Source: Bin55 sp963664665
Lineage (GTDB): Bacteria; Pseudomonadota; Gammaproteobacteria; Pseudomonadales; Azotimanducaceae
NCBI GenBank assembly: GCA_963664665.2
Contig: CAXXMH010000008.1
Span: 124,001-188,000, forward strand
Direction: 5' to 3'
Length of the DNA stretch: 64,000 bases
This document shows positions 16,454 to 25,527 of this stretch, piece after piece. Each line of letters begins with the position of its first letter. Position 1 is the stretch's first letter. The notes under the pieces are model-generated. The model was not told the DNA's origin. It worked only from the letters and a program-made list of their open reading frames with translations, and ran no database searches. The position numbers were made by a program, and so were the translations under genes.

Positions 16454-19255
16454 TTAAGAGCCGAAGCGATATCGCAACTTCAACACGATGATGTCAACGA
16501 TCGGATCCTGTAACGCTTCACGAAACAACGTATTGAATTCAGCGTAACCCAAACTCGGTACATTGCTCCCACGCGTGTAGACGACGAACAGATCGGACAA
16601 AGGTGCGATTTCCCATCGATAACGCAACTGTGCGGTCAAGCGCGAAATCGTGAAATCATCAGAGTCGGCGCCAGGTTTCATTGAGCGCGGGACAAGCTTC
16701 CCAATTTCATTCGGTACTTGCCAAAAATCCCGTTCTGTCGCGTTAACCCCGGTCCATTGCAGTGTCGCACGAAATTGCTGCCGTGCAGTCATGAAGAAAT
16801 CCAAACTAACGATGTGCGAAAGTTGCTCGCTGAAATATCGAGTAAAGTCGCCGTCACCAACCCAAATCAGCCAGCCTTTACTATCTCGGTAACGAAGATC
16901 GTAGTCGAGCCGTAGTCGATTAATCGGGCTATATGTGACACCAACATCACCAATGTATGCAGGGTCACCAAGCTCGTCGTCACGAAATCCAGCTTGAACT
17001 GAATACGAGAGTTTCTTTGCCGTGTCCGTACCGAACGTGAACATGACAAATTTGGTGGCTTCGGTCTCGAAACTGCCGTTATCAAAACTGCTGCGATCAT
17101 CCACGGCACTCGGTCGATACGCAAACTGGACATCCAACGCAGATTGATTGGTGAAATAAAACGCTAAATTAGTGCCTATATAGGCTCGAATCAAGTCCCC
17201 GTTTGAATTCGCTTGAGCGGATGAAAAGACACCGATCCCACGTGAGCGCAGGAAGTCTGGCAGACCTTTTGACGTGTTGTGGAAACGTGTATACCGCACA
17301 CCGCGAACATCGTTACGGCGTAGGAACCCTAGATCCGAAATATCTAGCTTGTCACCAAGGAAATCGAACGAGAACCGATGGAAAACGCCCTGCTTCGGAA
17401 TGTACCGAACGTCGGCGAAGCCGCCGTAGCCCGTTTCTGAATCTTTAACGGAACTGAGCAGCTGAGTATCAACGTTCCATTTGCCATTCTGCGTCAGAAA
17501 ATGCGAATCAAACCCATGCACCATAGCTTCGTACCCAGGCGTGTTGGCGATCGTGCCGATGTAGCCGTGTGCCTGACGCCCCGATCCTGTCTGTCGTTCC
17601 CATAGCGCTCGTGCTACGCCGAAATCCCGACCTGTTTGGGTAATCAGAATGTCCTCTTCCGTATCCTCGACTGTCCCTCGAAGCTCTACGTCCTCTTCGA
17701 CCGCACCTAATAGGCCGAACCTGAAAGAATTTGCTTGACCAACGACTTTCACGGCGCCAAGCAAGTCGGTCGGTTTACTCAGTTCAGGACCGGCAATCTC
17801 GATACCATCAGGAACGTCGAGATCTTTTGCCGAACCACCGATACGACGGGTGTTGAGGACCGTCGTTGGTTCTACCGTGTAAGTCAATGGCGCAACACGC
17901 GCACCGCCACCTCGCGAACCTCGCATCGGCGTAGATCTTGGAGAGGTCTCAAACACCTCTGACCCCTCAAGAAAGAACAGCCTTTTCTCAGGAAAAAATG
18001 TTTCATACGCGGTGAGATTGACGACCACGTCGTCGGATTCGACCGAGCCAAAGTCGGGATTTACTGCACCTGTCAACTGCAGATTTGGCGCCGGTCGCCA
18101 CGAAAAGTTCATACCAACTTTTTGATCGGTTTCCTCATAGATTCCGTCCGCGCTCGTGGACGCATACGGAAAAACTTCCCACTGTTGCTTCGGATTGACG
18201 TCATTCATCACCATGGCTTGTAGGGCAGACATAAAACGAGCCTGCGTGAACGGTAATGCGGGCCAACCGTAGCGCTCATTTTGAAACGCCACCTTGCGAT
18301 TTACAAAGAAACTCATCTTTCTTTCGCCACCGCCTGGGGGCATGGCTACGATCGACCAAGGAATAAACAGTTCTGCCGACCAACCAGTATCGGTAATTGC
18401 CGTAGCACCGTGCCAAGCTCCGTCCCACTCGCGGCTGAAATTACGTTCCGGTAGAACTTTGCCATCTTCTTTCGACCCACCAAGGTTGATCGCAAACCAA
18501 AAACCGAACAGTCCTTTTCCGGACGTGTCGAGCGTGATGCCGAATCCATCTCGATTGAGATCTTGATCACGCGCCGAAAGCCGCTGAATTAACGTTTCGG
18601 TTGGTTGCTCCATTTCAGCAGAGACGAATAGACCGCGATCTGTGTAGAAGATCCGCACCAGCGTTCGGTATTCTGGATCCACCAACGTATCTGGTTCGAC
18701 AACAACCATGTTTTCAAATCCAGCGACTCGCGACCACGCGTCTTCGTCAAGCCGACCGTCAATCACTACATCGACTGCGTTGAGTTCAACGAGATCAATT
18801 TGAGGTGGAATGTCGATCACGGCAGTGCGCTCTGCCCGTTCCGATCGGAGATTGTCCGCTGGTTCTGACGAAATCGATCGAGGAGATGCTTGAGACGTTA
18901 ACCTCTCGGACGTTTTCTGACCTTCAGACCTTTCGAGAGAGCTTGAACCAGACGATGGCGACTTTTCGAGTTTACGCGTGAGCGAAAACAAGCTGGAACC
19001 GGTTGTGGGCGCTAAATTAGCTGCGGATCGAGGCGGACTCGGCATTGGGAGCGATCGTGATTCATATCGCTCTGTCGCTTTGAGTGCTACAAGTTCTTGC
19101 TGACCGAGAACCAGACCATCAAATGGATCATCCTCGGCAGATTGACGAGGTTCTTCCGCGAGGACTACATGGCATATGAATGAAACAGCCGCTAAGACTG
19201 TTAGAAATAGACTGCTACGCTGCCGTCGCGAACACACAAAGAGAGGACTAAGCAC
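16454..19255 (-). CDS. DUF5916-type outer-membrane beta-barrel protein with CBM9-like domain
   Basis: A 933-residue exported protein. The signal peptide covers about residues 14-34 (ends VVLA). It is followed by a Ser/Pro-rich low-complexity linker to about 150, a carbohydrate-binding family 9-like sandwich (begins DVVIDGRLDEDAWSRV; GITLDTSGKG; AELFIPWS), and a long C-terminal half with alternating polar and apolar residues typical of a beta-barrel, ending LKLRYRFGS. This organisation matches the DUF5916 family found in marine bacteria, usually near peptidases or glycan genes. The function is not established; binding or passage of a polymer through the outer membrane is the reasonable guess. 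It is divergent from the SDR gene downstream. Confidence 0.82.
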   Translation of the reverse strand: MLSPLFVCSRRQRSSLFLTVLAAVSFICHVVLAEEPRQSAEDDPFDGLVLGQQELVALKATERYESRSLPMPSPPRSAANLAPTTGSSLFSLTRKLEKSPSSGSSSLERSEGQKTSERLTSQASPRSISSEPADNLRSERAERTAVIDIPPQIDLVELNAVDVVIDGRLDEDAWSRVAGFENMVVVEPDTLVDPEYRTLVRIFYTDRGLFVSAEMEQPTETLIQRLSARDQDLNRDGFGITLDTSGKGLFGFWFAINLGGSKEDGKVLPERNFSREWDGAWHGATAITDTGWSAELFIPWSIVAMPPGGGERKMSFFVNRKVAFQNERYGWPALPFTQARFMSALQAMVMNDVNPKQQWEVFPYASTSADGIYEETDQKVGMNFSWRPAPNLQLTGAVNPDFGSVESDDVVVNLTAYETFFPEKRLFFLEGSEVFETSPRSTPMRGSRGGGARVAPLTYTVEPTTVLNTRRIGGSAKDLDVPDGIEIAGPELSKPTDLLGAVKVVGQANSFRFGLLGAVEEDVELRGTVEDTEEDILITQTGRDFGVARALWERQTGSGRQAHGYIGTIANTPGYEAMVHGFDSHFLTQNGKWNVDTQLLSSVKDSETGYGGFADVRYIPKQGVFHRFSFDFLGDKLDISDLGFLRRNDVRGVRYTRFHNTSKGLPDFLRSRGIGVFSSAQANSNGDLIRAYIGTNLAFYFTNQSALDVQFAYRPSAVDDRSSFDNGSFETEATKFVMFTFGTDTAKKLSYSVQAGFRDDELGDPAYIGDVGVTYSPINRLRLDYDLRYRDSKGWLIWVGDGDFTRYFSEQLSHIVSLDFFMTARQQFRATLQWTGVNATERDFWQVPNEIGKLVPRSMKPGADSDDFTISRLTAQLRYRWEIAPLSDLFVVYTRGSNVPSLGYAEFNTLFREALQDPIVDIIVLKLRYRFGS

Positions 19256-19327
19256 AGGTGTCGAATTATCTACGTGATTGTGTGAGCAATGCCATAATCC
19301 ACTGACTCTTCCCTAGGAACCAATTTT

Positions 19328-20146
19328 GTGAAGGAAACTGTTGGTAAAGTCGCATTTGTAACGGGAGGCGCTAACGGCATCGGATTAGGGATGGCCAAAG
19401 CGTTCCTACAAGCTGGTGTAAAGGTAGCTATCGCTGACGTTCGGGCAGATCGCCTTCGTCGCGTAGAACCGCAGCTCCGCGAACTTAGCGACCATGTGCT
19501 AACCATAAACTGCAATGTGACCGACGGCGAGGCTCTTACACGAGCAGCTGACGAAGTCGAAGCGAAACTAGGTCCTGTTCAGATATGTTGCAACAATGCG
19601 GGAATCGGAATTGGCGGACCCTTCCACACAGTAAACGATGAGACCTGGCATCGAATCCTCGACGTCAATTTGTGGGGGGTCATACGAGGAGGACGTGAAT
19701 TCGCTAACCGAATGATTGAGGACGATCGTGAGGGCCATATCGTCAATACCGCAAGCATTATGGGGTTGATCACGGGAGCAGGTTCGGCCGCGTATTGCGC
19801 GACAAAACATGCGGTGGTAGGTATGTCTGAGTGTATGCGGTCGGATCTTGAACGTTATCGGATTGGTGTGTCGGTGCTGTGCCCATTTATCGTTGACACG
19901 TCGATCTTTTATCCTGACCTTGCAGACGATGATATTGACGGAATTGCGGAACGTAAACGAAATATCCCGATTTTGAAATACGCTTTAGAACCACAATATG
20001 TCGGTGAACTGGTATTGCGTGCGATTCAAGAAAACGAAATGCACATCATCTGTGACGGCACAGAAACACCAAGGCTGGTAAAGGAGCGATTCGATCGTAT
20101 GTCTGGGGCATTCGAACGTCAGTTTTCGGCTGTAGATGCTTCCTAA
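19328..20146 (+). CDS. Short-chain dehydrogenase/reductase
   Basis: Classical SDR of 272 residues. The cofactor motif TGGANGIG is at 12-19 and NNAG at 89-92. The catalytic set is Ser143 (NTASIMG), Tyr156 and Lys160 (YCATK). Asp37 at the end of the second strand (AIADVRA) favours NAD(H) over NADP(H). The start is GTG 19328, about 10 bases after an AGGAA sequence. The substrate is unknown. The C-terminus is slightly longer than the minimal 250-residue enzymes. It is followed after ten bases by the secreted protein at 20.2 kb and may share its transcript. Confidence 0.86.
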   Translation: MKETVGKVAFVTGGANGIGLGMAKAFLQAGVKVAIADVRADRLRRVEPQLRELSDHVLTINCNVTDGEALTRAADEVEAKLGPVQICCNNAGIGIGGPFHTVNDETWHRILDVNLWGVIRGGREFANRMIEDDREGHIVNTASIMGLITGAGSAAYCATKHAVVGMSECMRSDLERYRIGVSVLCPFIVDTSIFYPDLADDDIDGIAERKRNIPILKYALEPQYVGELVLRAIQENEMHIICDGTETPRLVKERFDRMSGAFERQFSAVDAS

Positions 20147-20155
20147 CACCGCAAA

Positions 20156-21250
20156 TTGAATCTCCTTGCCCACCGGCTGGTGGAATACGTCTATCAGCTT
20201 TTGGATGCGACGACTGCGCGTAATCAATTCAAGTTCGCAGATTGCAGAACACCTTTTATCGCATGTTTTATGTTTCTCGCGTGCATGCAAACTGATATTG
20301 CCGTCTCCCAAGTAGGAGAGGAGTTTCCAACTGCCGGCGACAAACCACTTTCACTTGAACAGCTGCGTTGGTGTCGTAACGAAGTAATTCGGCTGCAAGG
20401 CGAAGCTACTGAGGTGAACCAGGAGCAATATTGGGAAATCTACGCGTTCAACGAAAACGTACGTCGATATCGGACTCTTTGCACGGATCGAGCCACGGTT
20501 CAAGAAGACACAGACAGCGTTTCGATAGAGCTATCGTCGAAGGCGCGACAAGGAATTAGGAATGCAGGTGCTCGACGATTTGCATTTAGTCGTATCAAAC
20601 GTAGCGATAGGCGGATTTATGTGACGACAAAAGTAGCCAAAGTGTTTGATTCCGCTTCTCAAGATTCCTCAAAGTTCACCTTACTCAGACAATGGGATGA
20701 AGCCTTCAGACTGGAAGGTCATGAATCAAATAGAGTCCAGATCGAATGGCTTGATTCTTCGCCGCTCACGCGGCGAACCGGATGGATTAACGAGAAAAAC
20801 TTCGCACAAGGCTACGGAGAGCTAATACGGAAAGACTTTTGTCGAGCGAATAAAGGAAATCCACTCGACCCGAATGAACTGGTTCGCGGAACCCCTTCGC
20901 GAGACCGGTTTATGTTGCTTCAAGTCCATAACGCAACGACCAAAGATGCCTACGTGAAGCTTTTGCAATCGAATGTGAACGTGATTGCGTCCTTCGTCGT
21001 ATCAGCCGACTCTACTCGAACAATCAATGGTTTGCCGAGGGGAGACTACGAGGTCGCTTTTGTCACGGGAACAGAATTCAGCAGGGGTTGTGAATCGTTC
21101 ATCAATCGTGGACATGCAGGCCGATTGGTGGAGCGGATCATCTACGACGAATATAGCTTTGAGTGGGCGATTTCACTTCAGGCTCCCGATTCCACTGGGT
21201 TGACCTCGATACAGAATATGAGGGAGTATGCGGAATTTGAAGCGCTCTGA
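20156..21250 (+). CDS. Hypothetical exported protein with an SH3-like segment
   Basis: I do not recognise a named family over the full length. A hydrophobic segment near residues 33-47 (FIACFMFLACMQ) looks like a signal or lipoprotein-type leader preceded by an over-long N-terminus. The true start could therefore be GTG 20180 or ATG 20270 rather than TTG 20156. The mature part has a helical charged region, then an SH3-like block (about 150-215; TTKVAKVFDSASQ ... TGWINEKN). The C-terminal beta domain (about 255-345) has YVKLLQ, VSADSTRTINGLPRGDYEVAF and a Cys near GTEFSRGCESF, a pattern seen after SH3 or TPR units in other exported bacterial proteins. Confidence 0.6.
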   Translation: MNLLAHRLVEYVYQLLDATTARNQFKFADCRTPFIACFMFLACMQTDIAVSQVGEEFPTAGDKPLSLEQLRWCRNEVIRLQGEATEVNQEQYWEIYAFNENVRRYRTLCTDRATVQEDTDSVSIELSSKARQGIRNAGARRFAFSRIKRSDRRIYVTTKVAKVFDSASQDSSKFTLLRQWDEAFRLEGHESNRVQIEWLDSSPLTRRTGWINEKNFAQGYGELIRKDFCRANKGNPLDPNELVRGTPSRDRFMLLQVHNATTKDAYVKLLQSNVNVIASFVVSADSTRTINGLPRGDYEVAFVTGTEFSRGCESFINRGHAGRLVERIIYDEYSFEWAISLQAPDSTGLTSIQNMREYAEFEAL

Positions 21251-21280
21251 GGCAAAGATAAACAGACCGGTTTAAACAAC

Positions 21281-21304
21281 TCGCTTGCGAAGTAGATCAA
21301 GCGA
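21281..21304 (-). terminator. Stem-loop downstream of tRNA-Phe
   Basis: TCGCTTG (21281-21287) pairs perfectly with CAAGCGA (21298-21304) around a 10-base loop. On the minus strand it lies about 95 bases past the tRNA-Phe 3' end and is followed by a T-rich GTTGTTT. It could also end the plus-strand gene that stops at 21250. Confidence 0.4.
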
Positions 21305-21397
21305 AACACCTCAAATACAAGAATCGCGCGGACCAGATAAATCTATACACACGCCGCATATATAGAACTAGACGGTTTACTCGATTCGAACAAGAAC

Positions 21398-21473
21398 TGG
21401 TGGCCAGGGGCAGAATTGAACTGCCGACACGAGGATTTTCAGTCCACTGCTCTACCGACTGAGCTACCTGGCC
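21398..21473 (-). tRNA. tRNA-Phe (anticodon GAA)
   Basis: On the minus strand the 76-base sequence folds as a cloverleaf. The acceptor stem GGCCAGG pairs fully with CCTGGCC, the D arm is GCTCAGTCGGTAGAGC, the anticodon loop CTGAAAA carries GAA, and the T arm is GGCAG-TTCAATT-CTGCC. The end is A-CCA encoded in the DNA. The sequence closely follows E. coli tRNA-Phe. The anticodon stem (GTGGA/TCCTC) has a T-T mismatch at its second pair (28-42), which is unusual. The first 10 bases overlap the last codons of thpR. Confidence 0.95.
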
Positions 21474-21934
21474 TCGGGTTCCAAAATCTTGTATTTACCT
21501 TGACTCGACTCAATCAGCGACGGCTCTGGGATCGTAATACTTACTTTCGCTGACCAATCGGGGATATCGATCGGCTTTCCACGAGCGTAGCCAAGGGTGA
21601 TATGCGGTAGAAACAACCGTTGCTCCGGTCGTAAAGCTTCTAGCCGCCCGCACGAGTCGAGCAATGATACAAAAACACGTGCGCGCCGTCGGTTGGGAAA
21701 ACCGCTAAACGAAACGCTTGTACACGTGATTGGAAATTTGCTTCGCCACGTACTCACTTGCGTCCAATGTTGTGCTAAATCTTCGTTTTTTACATCGTTT
21801 CCAAGAAACTGCAGCGTGAGGTGATACTTATTGGGATTTACCCAGCGTACGTCTCGCTCGTTGAGATCAGGTCTTAATGCGCTAAGTGTGCGTTGATCAT
21901 CTTCGCTGAGAATCGAACCGATAAAACACCGCAC
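21464..21934 (-). CDS. thpR: RNA 2',3'-cyclic phosphodiesterase (2'-5' RNA ligase family)
   Basis: Member of the two-histidine phosphodiesterase (2H) superfamily, 156 residues against 176 in E. coli ThpR. Both catalytic motifs are present: HLTLQFLG and HITLGYAR. The enzyme opens 2',3'-cyclic phosphates on RNA and in E. coli extracts joins tRNA halves through 2'-5' bonds. The C-terminus (GKYKILEPEAR) matches the usual family end. The TAG stop at 21466-21464 lies inside tRNA-Phe, so the final two codons and the stop are shared with the tRNA 5' end. The start is three bases after the aroQ stop, so dsbD-aroQ-thpR-tRNA-Phe is probably one transcript. Confidence 0.88.
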   Translation of the reverse strand: MRCFIGSILSEDDQRTLSALRPDLNERDVRWVNPNKYHLTLQFLGNDVKNEDLAQHWTQVSTWRSKFPITCTSVSFSGFPNRRRARVFVSLLDSCGRLEALRPEQRLFLPHITLGYARGKPIDIPDWSAKVSITIPEPSLIESSQGKYKILEPEAR

Positions 21935-21937
21935 GCA

Positions 21938-22378
21938 TCACGTCCCAATGTGCTTTACGGCTGCTCTCAGCGCTAACTCATACGAATACGAGCCAAACCC
22001 CGCTAACGTACCGACAGCGATATCTGCCAAGTATGAGTTCCTTCTAAATTCCTCACGTGCGTGGACGTTGGATAAATGGAGTTCAATCAACGGGATTTCG
22101 ACGGCAAGAAAGGCGTCGCGTAATGCAACACTCGTGTGCGTGAACGCACCCGGATTTATCAGAATAAAAGAAACCCCCTCGTCTTTTGCGGCGTGAATCC
22201 TGTCGATTAGCTCGCCTTCGATATTCGATTGAAGCGAATCGAGCGAAACTGCCAACTCCTCTGCAACGTTTCCAAGGTGATCGACGATGTCATCAAGCGT
22301 TTCAGCGCCATAGATATCCGGTTCGCGCGTTCCGAGCAGATTTAAATTCGGACCATTTAATAACAAGATCTTCTTCAT
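21938..22378 (-). CDS. aroQ: Type II 3-dehydroquinate dehydratase
   Basis: Third step of the shikimate pathway. The 146-residue length and motifs are standard: LLNGPNLNLLG at 6-16 with catalytic Tyr23 (DIYG), NPGAFTHTSVALRDA, and ELHLSNVHAREEFR with the catalytic His. The enzyme works as a dodecamer in the cytoplasm. The start overlaps the dsbD stop by four bases. In pseudomonads aroQ is usually followed by accB-accC; here thpR and tRNA-Phe take that place. Confidence 0.95.
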   Translation of the reverse strand: MKKILLLNGPNLNLLGTREPDIYGAETLDDIVDHLGNVAEELAVSLDSLQSNIEGELIDRIHAAKDEGVSFILINPGAFTHTSVALRDAFLAVEIPLIELHLSNVHAREEFRRNSYLADIAVGTLAGFGSYSYELALRAAVKHIGT

Positions 22379-24027
22379 GTTGACGATCCCTCGTACTCAT
22401 CTATGTAATTGCGCACTAGATCCGGCGTTAATACCTGTGGCAAAACGATCGGCTGACCGGAAGAAGGATAGAACACGTACATCGGCACGCCATATCGGCC
22501 GAATTGCTCAAGCAATTGCGTGACTTGCGCATCTCGATTTGTCCAATCCACCTTGACGTAGGTGACACCACGACTAATGAAGTCGCCACGAACACTTTCC
22601 CGGGACAGAGTCGTCCTCTCGTTTGCCAAGCACGTCAGGCACCAGTCGGCCGTGACGTTCAGAAACATCGGTCTTTTCGTTGCAACCATCGCTTGGAATG
22701 TCTGGTACTCAAAACTCTCAGCTCGTGTCGAATCATCTGAGTCGTTCGGCCACGAAACCGCGTAAACAGCACCAGCGATCACAATAAGCATGATCCCCCA
22801 TATCGACGTTAACCATTTGACTTGACGTCTTCCGACGAATGCAGCAATCGCTAACAATGCCATCGCGCCTAGAGCCCAAACCACGCCGATTGAGCCGATT
22901 TGGCGCGTTAAAACCCATACCAACCATACCACGGTCAAAACCAGCGGTATAGACATAATCCGTTTAAACGTGACCATCCACTGACCTGGACGCGGCAACC
23001 ATGAGGCGATCCGAGGTGTGGCCGTTACCACAATATAAGGTAGTGCCATGCCCACGCCCATGGTGACCATGATCAGGACAAGATCGAAGCCGCCACGCGT
23101 GATTGCGTATCCAACAGCCGCAGCCATGAACGGCACTGTGCAAGGTGTCGCCACGATCACTGCCAGGATGCCTGTCACGAAAGGATTAGGTTGAGTCATC
23201 GAAACGCCAAATCCGGGGATTTCAATCACGCCGAGCATGTTCATGCTCATGATGAAGAACAGTAGACCCATTGCGGCCACAAATCCCGGCGACTGCAGCT
23301 GAAAACCCCATCCGATAGCTGCGCCAAAGGCTCGCAACACCAGGAGTAATACCGCAAGCGCAAGAAATGTCGCTACCACACCGCTCAGATAACCCATGGC
23401 GTGGCGTATGTTGTCGGACTCACCTGCGCTTTGCACCATGGAAAGCGCTTTGATCGAGAGTATTGGAAACACGCACGGCATGAGATTCAGGATCAAACCG
23501 GCGAGTAACGCTGATCCGATCGCAACCCAAATATTGACCTCGGCAGAATCTACCTTAGCAAGATAAGATTCACCGTCAACCTCAGATCCCAACCCAGCAA
23601 ACCGGAATTCACGAACTTCCGGCGGATAGCACAACCCAGCGTCTGCACACCCTTGGTAGTGGACATCTATCACGACCTCCGCTTGAGATTGAGCGGTCAC
23701 GGGCGCAGATACCTCAAGGAAGTTGTAATAAACCTCAACCTCACCAAAAAACTCGTCGGTTTTTTGCATACCGGTTGGGATGGAAAGTGAACCTAATTCA
23801 GTTCCTTCCTTCCCTACAAGGTTGAGAGCATGCCTGTAGAGGTAGTAGCCTTCAGGCATAACCCATCTGACGAGAATTCGCCCGTCTTCGGTTAGTTCTG
23901 CCTGCGTAGGGTAGGCTTCGTCGACCGGGAGAAAGTCGTGTTCGTTAGTCAGTTGAGACGACACGACCGTGCCGAAAACCGTAACAATCAGCACACAAAA
24001 TCGAGTGATGGGTTTCTTGAGAATCAC
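22375..24027 (-). CDS. dsbD: Thiol:disulfide interchange protein DsbD
   Basis: Moves electrons from cytoplasmic thioredoxin to periplasmic DsbC and other substrates. All three redox pairs are visible: the N-terminal immunoglobulin-like domain (YQGCADAGLCYPPE), the membrane domain (NLMPCVFPILSIKAL and VATPCTVPFMAAAVGY) and a C-terminal thioredoxin domain (DWCLTCLANE). The active site CLTC differs from the CVAC of E. coli. It has a signal peptide, eight or so transmembrane helices, and 550 residues (E. coli DsbD 565). It is first in the dsbD-aroQ-thpR-tRNA unit, with about 230 untranslated bases upstream shared with the divergent DUF2333 gene. Confidence 0.94.
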   Translation of the reverse strand: MILKKPITRFCVLIVTVFGTVVSSQLTNEHDFLPVDEAYPTQAELTEDGRILVRWVMPEGYYLYRHALNLVGKEGTELGSLSIPTGMQKTDEFFGEVEVYYNFLEVSAPVTAQSQAEVVIDVHYQGCADAGLCYPPEVREFRFAGLGSEVDGESYLAKVDSAEVNIWVAIGSALLAGLILNLMPCVFPILSIKALSMVQSAGESDNIRHAMGYLSGVVATFLALAVLLLVLRAFGAAIGWGFQLQSPGFVAAMGLLFFIMSMNMLGVIEIPGFGVSMTQPNPFVTGILAVIVATPCTVPFMAAAVGYAITRGGFDLVLIMVTMGVGMALPYIVVTATPRIASWLPRPGQWMVTFKRIMSIPLVLTVVWLVWVLTRQIGSIGVVWALGAMALLAIAAFVGRRQVKWLTSIWGIMLIVIAGAVYAVSWPNDSDDSTRAESFEYQTFQAMVATKRPMFLNVTADWCLTCLANERTTLSRESVRGDFISRGVTYVKVDWTNRDAQVTQLLEQFGRYGVPMYVFYPSSGQPIVLPQVLTPDLVRNYIDEYEGSST

Positions 24028-24261
24028 TTAGGTAATAAAACGGGTCCGTAGCCCGCTATGCTGTCGTTGTAAGACTAAGTCGGATCATGGTGAGTCGCCA
24101 GAAGTACTAGCAATTGACGATACGTGGGGCCAATGACGATGAGTTGAATTCTAAGATTCAAGGAGAAATTCACTTTCGAAACAACCAACAACGCTCCTTG
24201 TCCAAAATAGCGTCTGCAATCCTGGTCAATCCACTGATTAACCCTATCGCATAAGAGCCAC

Positions 24262-25302
24262 ATGAAACTCGCCCAATCACTGAAACTAAACATACCGAAG
24301 CTGAATTTTCTGAATCTCGGCATCATTGGTTCTACTGTAGCGGGAGTCGTGGCGGTTTATCTACTTGTGGCTCTCTTTCTAACCTGGTGGTGGGACAAAG
24401 AACCCGATCGATTCGATGTTGTCGAGTCGGCCGCGAGTCACGCCGAACTAAATGGCGCTCTTCCTGTGGTTGGTTACACGTTCGCGCACACCAACCGCGC
24501 GCTTGCGGAATTGATGCTCGAAAAGCGCGGCGGTTTCTTGTCAAATGACGTTTTCCCGCCGGGCGTATGGATGGACAACGTTCCGGAGTGGGAGTTCGGC
24601 GTGCTACTGATGGTGAGAGATACTGCGCGGTCCCTACGGGTAGACCTCGCAAGAACTCAAAGCCAGTCCAACGAAGAACCCAATCTTGCTGAAGCCGAGG
24701 GGAAGTTCTTTTACGACAATTCAAGTTGGATATTCCCGGCATCGGAGAGTGAGTACGAAGCAGGCATTGAACACATAGAGCAATATCTCTTTAGTATCGC
24801 CGACCCAGACAATCCAGATGCTCAGTTTTACCCGCGAGCAGATAACCTCCAACGATGGCTCGGAGGTGTTTCAGCTCGCCTAGGCGATATCTCGCAAAGA
24901 CTATCTGAAAGCGTAGGGAAGCGCCAGCGTGATTTAGCGGCGGTTGGCGAACGCAATCCAGATCAATCAACCCCAGGTCCTAGCGAACGAGAGACCAAGA
25001 CACCATGGACTCAGATCGACAACGTGTTTTACGAAGCACGTGGTCAAGCATGGGCGTTATTGCATCTACTAAAGGCAGTCGAGCACGACTTTCGACCCGT
25101 GCTTGACGATAAGAATGCGTTGCCGATGCTTCAGCAGATCATTCGAGATCTTGAGGTCACACAGGAGACCGTTTGGAGCCCAGTAATTCTCAATGGTGGG
25201 GGCTTCGGTTTTTTGGCAAACCACTCGCTGGTGATGGCGTCGTACATTTCGCGAGTCAACGCGTCAATCATCGAGATTCAACAGTTGCTCGAACAGGGTT
25301 AG
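24262..25302 (+). CDS. DUF2333 family inner-membrane-anchored protein
   Basis: A 346-residue protein with a short basic N-terminus, a single transmembrane helix at about residues 22-43, and a large soluble, probably periplasmic, helical domain. The segments WWWDKEPDRFDV, GFLSNDVFPPGVWMDN, WEFGVLLMVRD and FYDNSSWIFPASESEYE match the DUF2333 family, which is common in gammaproteobacteria and has no assigned function. The C-terminal domain includes a glycine patch (NGGGFGFLANHSLVMA). A 70-residue charged insertion near 225-250 (NPDQSTPGPSERET) looks disordered. It is divergent from dsbD and probably monocistronic. Confidence 0.85.
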   Translation: MKLAQSLKLNIPKLNFLNLGIIGSTVAGVVAVYLLVALFLTWWWDKEPDRFDVVESAASHAELNGALPVVGYTFAHTNRALAELMLEKRGGFLSNDVFPPGVWMDNVPEWEFGVLLMVRDTARSLRVDLARTQSQSNEEPNLAEAEGKFFYDNSSWIFPASESEYEAGIEHIEQYLFSIADPDNPDAQFYPRADNLQRWLGGVSARLGDISQRLSESVGKRQRDLAAVGERNPDQSTPGPSERETKTPWTQIDNVFYEARGQAWALLHLLKAVEHDFRPVLDDKNALPMLQQIIRDLEVTQETVWSPVILNGGGFGFLANHSLVMASYISRVNASIIEIQQLLEQG

Positions 25303-25393
25303 ATTTAACCATCAACCACGACGACGACTCACAACCGATCTACTTAGGCGATTCTTAGAGAAGCGTCGGTTAGGCGCTCCCGAATACCCAAGT

Positions 25394-25416
25394 TCAGCAA
25401 TTTAATTGTTGATTTT
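25394..25416 (+). terminator. AT-rich hairpin followed by a T run, upstream of hppA
   Basis: Bases 25394-25401 pair with 25405-25412 (eight pairs, one G-T) around a 3-base loop and are followed by TTTT at 25413-25416. It lies 92 bases after the DUF2333 stop and could end that transcript. The stem is weak in G+C, so the call is tentative. Confidence 0.3.
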
Positions 25417-25527
25417 GCGCGTGTTTCTCTATTGTTAGTCGCGTAGCTTTCGGACTCTCGTTCCGTATCATTCGCAGCGATTTTTAGGCCAGAATCTCTT
25501 CTCTGCGTCGCCAATTCAGGAGTTGTT

